This document shows, in pieces, positions 46,019-47,797 of a stretch of DNA of 47,797 nt (position 1 is its first letter; each line of letters opens with the position of its first letter). The DNA comes from Jaenimonas drosophilae (Eukaryota > Euglenozoa > Kinetoplastea > Trypanosomatida > Trypanosomatidae). Both the position numbers and the translations under genes were made by a program. The notes beneath the pieces are model-generated. The model made no database searches, was not told the origin of the DNA, and was given only the letters and a program-made list of their open reading frames with translations. The DNA lies in the NCBI GenBank assembly GCA_030849065.1, contig JASAON010001529.1, positions 1 to 47,797 on the forward strand, in the 5' to 3' direction.

Positions 46019-47386
46019 TCATGAAGGAACCACAGGCTTGTGTGTGATGGGGTTGCGGCTTCGATAGAGAAGTACGTAGGCAATGTGCGCCTCACCTACC
46101 CCACGCAGTCGCTTAACATCCTCCTCCGTAACTGCGGCAACGTTGTGGTCGTCAATCACAAACCACTGCTCATTCTTCTTGGTCCAGCACACGTAGTGGC
46201 CGCCCTCCGCACTCCGACCCTTGTGCGAGACCACAGAACAGAGCTCATAAAAGCCACTCTCATTGTGCAGCTCCGTTGGCACATTCTCCACCGGTGGAGC
46301 CTCCTCCTCCGCCTCCTTCGACTCAAACCTGCCGCGCTTGCGTCGCTCCACCTCCTTATCCCGGCGGGCCATGATCACCTCCCGCTCCGCCTTCACCGAC
46401 TGCTTCAGCTCATCCGTCATCACAATCGCCGTGTCGAGGACGATGGGGAAGGAGATGGGCTTGAGAATCTTGGCCTTCTTCTGAATATCACTCTTCCATG
46501 CAAAGCGCTCCATGTGTACGAAGAGGTACTCCGGCAAGGTGCTGACGAGGGTCGTACGTGTGATCCCCGCCTCCTTCCCAAGTCGTTCATTGTGAATGGA
46601 AAACTGTTCCTTGAAGCTACTCTCCAATCCAGCCTCCAGCGTCTGTGCCTCCCCGGCAATGTTGCAGCCCAGCATGGAGAAGGGGGAGAAGTCCTCCTTC
46701 ATCACGTCCTCAGGATCCTCGGGGCAGGTCTTTTGGTGGCGCATATTTCCCATGAAGAGATGCATGTATTTTTTTGGAAGGATACTCACCATTTCCTGAA
46801 GCAGCACATTCACCACCTCCTGGGCATCGTGCTGCATGAAGCCGCCATGCTCATCACGTTCAGCAAAATTGGGGAACTCCTGCATCAGGGCGGTCCACAT
46901 GGCAGCGGGCACCACCTCAGTTGTGCTGTTGGAGTCCAGCTGATTGAGAAGGCGGCCCAGTTGCACCATGAGTGCGTCGGTGCCTTTGTATTCCGCGAGA
47001 ACCTCCTTGATCTCCGGCATTGTGCGGAGCATCTGAATGGCAGCATTAAAGTAGCAGGTGTTGGCAATGTTGCGTAGACCCTTGGGCATTTCATTTGTGG
47101 CCGAGCCGCTCGTTGCCTCCTCCGCTGCCACTGCCTCTGCGGCCAGTACCGTGGGAACCACCGTACCTTCAGCTGTGCCAATAAGCATGATGGTCTTCCC
47201 CGCCACGAGGCCAATTTCTGTCAGCACTCCCTCATCACGGGTGGACTTGAGACCCATAATTTTCTGCTTCTCGACGGGCACAGCAGTGCGAGCCGCAATG
47301 TGCTGCTTCAGCACCAACAATGTCGAGGACGGCTCCACCTCCATCGTTAAGGTTTCCTTCCCCCACTTCACCTTGATCTCCATCAT
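46019..47386 (-). CDS. USP14: Ubiquitin carboxyl-terminal hydrolase, USP14/Ubp6 type
   Basis: The 455-residue deubiquitinase binds the proteasome and trims ubiquitin chains. Residues 1-72 are an N-terminal ubiquitin-like domain (MEIKVKWGKETLTMEVEPSS), the proteasome anchor. The USP domain follows: the Cys box GLRNIANTCYFNAAIQ with C111, QHDAQEVVNVLLQEM, and the His box GGHYVCWTKKNEQWFVIDD with H397 and D412/D413 nearby. Human USP14 has its cysteine at 114, so spacing agrees. A charged insert (~300-340, RRDKEVERRKRGRFESKEAE) sits between boxes. The frame is open to 47401, but the first ATG is at 47386; the acceptor AG on the minus strand is at about 47433-47432. The last residues (KPVVPS) do not suggest a targeting tag. 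Confidence 0.95.
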   Translation of the reverse strand: MMEIKVKWGKETLTMEVEPSSTLLVLKQHIAARTAVPVEKQKIMGLKSTRDEGVLTEIGLVAGKTIMLIGTAEGTVVPTVLAAEAVAAEEATSGSATNEMPKGLRNIANTCYFNAAIQMLRTMPEIKEVLAEYKGTDALMVQLGRLLNQLDSNSTTEVVPAAMWTALMQEFPNFAERDEHGGFMQHDAQEVVNVLLQEMVSILPKKYMHLFMGNMRHQKTCPEDPEDVMKEDFSPFSMLGCNIAGEAQTLEAGLESSFKEQFSIHNERLGKEAGITRTTLVSTLPEYLFVHMERFAWKSDIQKKAKILKPISFPIVLDTAIVMTDELKQSVKAEREVIMARRDKEVERRKRGRFESKEAEEEAPPVENVPTELHNESGFYELCSVVSHKGRSAEGGHYVCWTKKNEQWFVIDDHNVAAVTEEDVKRLRGVGEAHIAYVLLYRSRNPITHKPVVPS

Positions 47387-47697
47387 GTATACGGCCACCA
47401 AAAAAAATGTTCGTGAACAGTGATGTGTGAACTACCGAACAAGGCAAGAACAAGAACAAAGAAGAGTAAGAAGGAAGAAGATATCTCACTTGCAGAGTGA
47501 AGCACAAATCGCATCACCACAACATTATGCATAGAGGGAGGAGTATCCTAGCCTTCTTAGCTTCTTGTTCACACGCTGACCATGCAAGTGCGTGGCACCA
47601 CCAACCACACATTCACTCACGTACAATCGCATCGGCTGCAGATGTTCTCTAATGGTTGGCTCCGTCACCCAACAATACGTGCTACGGGGGTGCCCGC
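47387..47697 (-). promoter_or_regulatory. Intergenic region with acceptor for USP14
   Basis: On the minus strand a long pyrimidine tract at about 47488-47434 ends in GTAG at about 47432. The part above 47490 is 3' UTR of the RNA polymerase gene. An 80-codon frame at 47525-47767 is a shadow that crosses that gene's end. Confidence 0.6.
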
Positions 47698-47796
47698 CTA
47701 GAGCGGTCCTGCGCCAAGTCGTGGGAGGATGGCCATCGACATGAGCTCCTGGAAGAGTAGTTTGCATGCGTAGGGCATCAGGACTTGTGAGATGTT
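47698..47796 (-). CDS. RNA polymerase second-largest subunit, C-terminus only (partial)
   Basis: The minus-strand frame entering from the window edge encodes about 32 residues ending at a TAG (47700-47698). MPYACKLLFQELMSMAILPR matches the conserved C-terminal block of Rpb2/Rpc2-type subunits ('IPYA.KLLFQELMSMNI.PRL'), the clamp-adjacent end of the enzyme's second-largest chain. It is nearer to the Pol II/Pol III types than to Pol I, whose block differs. The last residues GAGPL replace the usual longer tail. The rest of the gene lies outside the window. Class II versus III cannot be decided from this piece. Confidence 0.8.
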   Translation of the reverse strand, partial: NISQVLMPYACKLLFQELMSMAILPRLGAGPL

Positions 47797-47797
47797 G

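Noticed and set aside
46040..47077. Plus-strand open frame of 345 codons
   Set aside because: It is antisense to the USP14-type gene, which has clear catalytic boxes.
47525..47767. Minus-strand 80-codon frame near the right edge
   Set aside because: It overlaps in another frame the recognisable RNA polymerase C-terminal block and continues into its 3' UTR.

Overview
This window is nuclear DNA from a kinetoplastid protist, most likely a trypanosomatid or close relative. The evidence is the layout: intron-free genes stand in long same-strand blocks, each preceded by a pyrimidine-rich tract and an AG (the trans-splicing acceptor pattern). The genes also belong to kinetoplastid-type families: a POLIB-type mitochondrial DNA polymerase, a PKA regulatory subunit with an N-terminal leucine-rich repeat region, a divergent MYST acetyltransferase, and a kinesin-13 with zinc fingers. 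I cannot name the species. Base composition looks moderate rather than strongly GC-rich, which argues weakly against Leishmania. There is no sign of bacterial operons, CRISPR arrays or insertion sequences.

Layout. Positions 1 to about 32.2 kb form one plus-strand polycistronic unit: the tail of an unknown gene; a MYST-family histone acetyltransferase; PKA regulatory subunit; a PhyH-fold protein; three tandem coiled-coil/LRR paralogues (6.9-15.9 kb); a probable mitochondrial protein; kinesin-13 with TRAF-type zinc fingers; a small coiled-coil protein; SURF1; POLIB; a small charged protein; a type II RNase H; a coiled-coil protein; and an aquaglyceroporin. From 33.3 kb to the end the genes are on the minus strand. 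Read in transcription order they are the C-terminus of an RNA polymerase second-largest subunit, USP14/Ubp6, a coiled-coil protein, a small mitochondrial membrane protein, an FG-GAP/DEX1-like membrane protein, a small basic protein, Kae1/OSGEP, a possible N-myristoylated protein, an unrecognised 490-residue protein, a CCCH zinc-finger protein and a sugar transporter. The two units converge on a gene-free region of about 1.1 kb (32224-33323) with facing C-tracts and G-tracts and a perfect GC hairpin, a probable transcription termination zone.

Genes in such units are not usually functionally linked, so neighbourhood says little about role. Several encode mitochondrial proteins (SURF1, POLIB, two small predicted ones) and several look cytoskeletal or flagellar (kinesin-13, coiled-coil proteins).

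The points most worth a second look are: POLIB carrying a dead exonuclease fold in the usual place plus an intact DEDDh exonuclease inserted in the thumb; the three LRR paralogues sharing an unnamed linker domain; the PhyH-fold protein that appears to lack all three iron ligands; the kinesin-13/zinc-finger fusion; the MYST enzyme with an altered acetyl-CoA motif; and the structured convergent strand-switch region.
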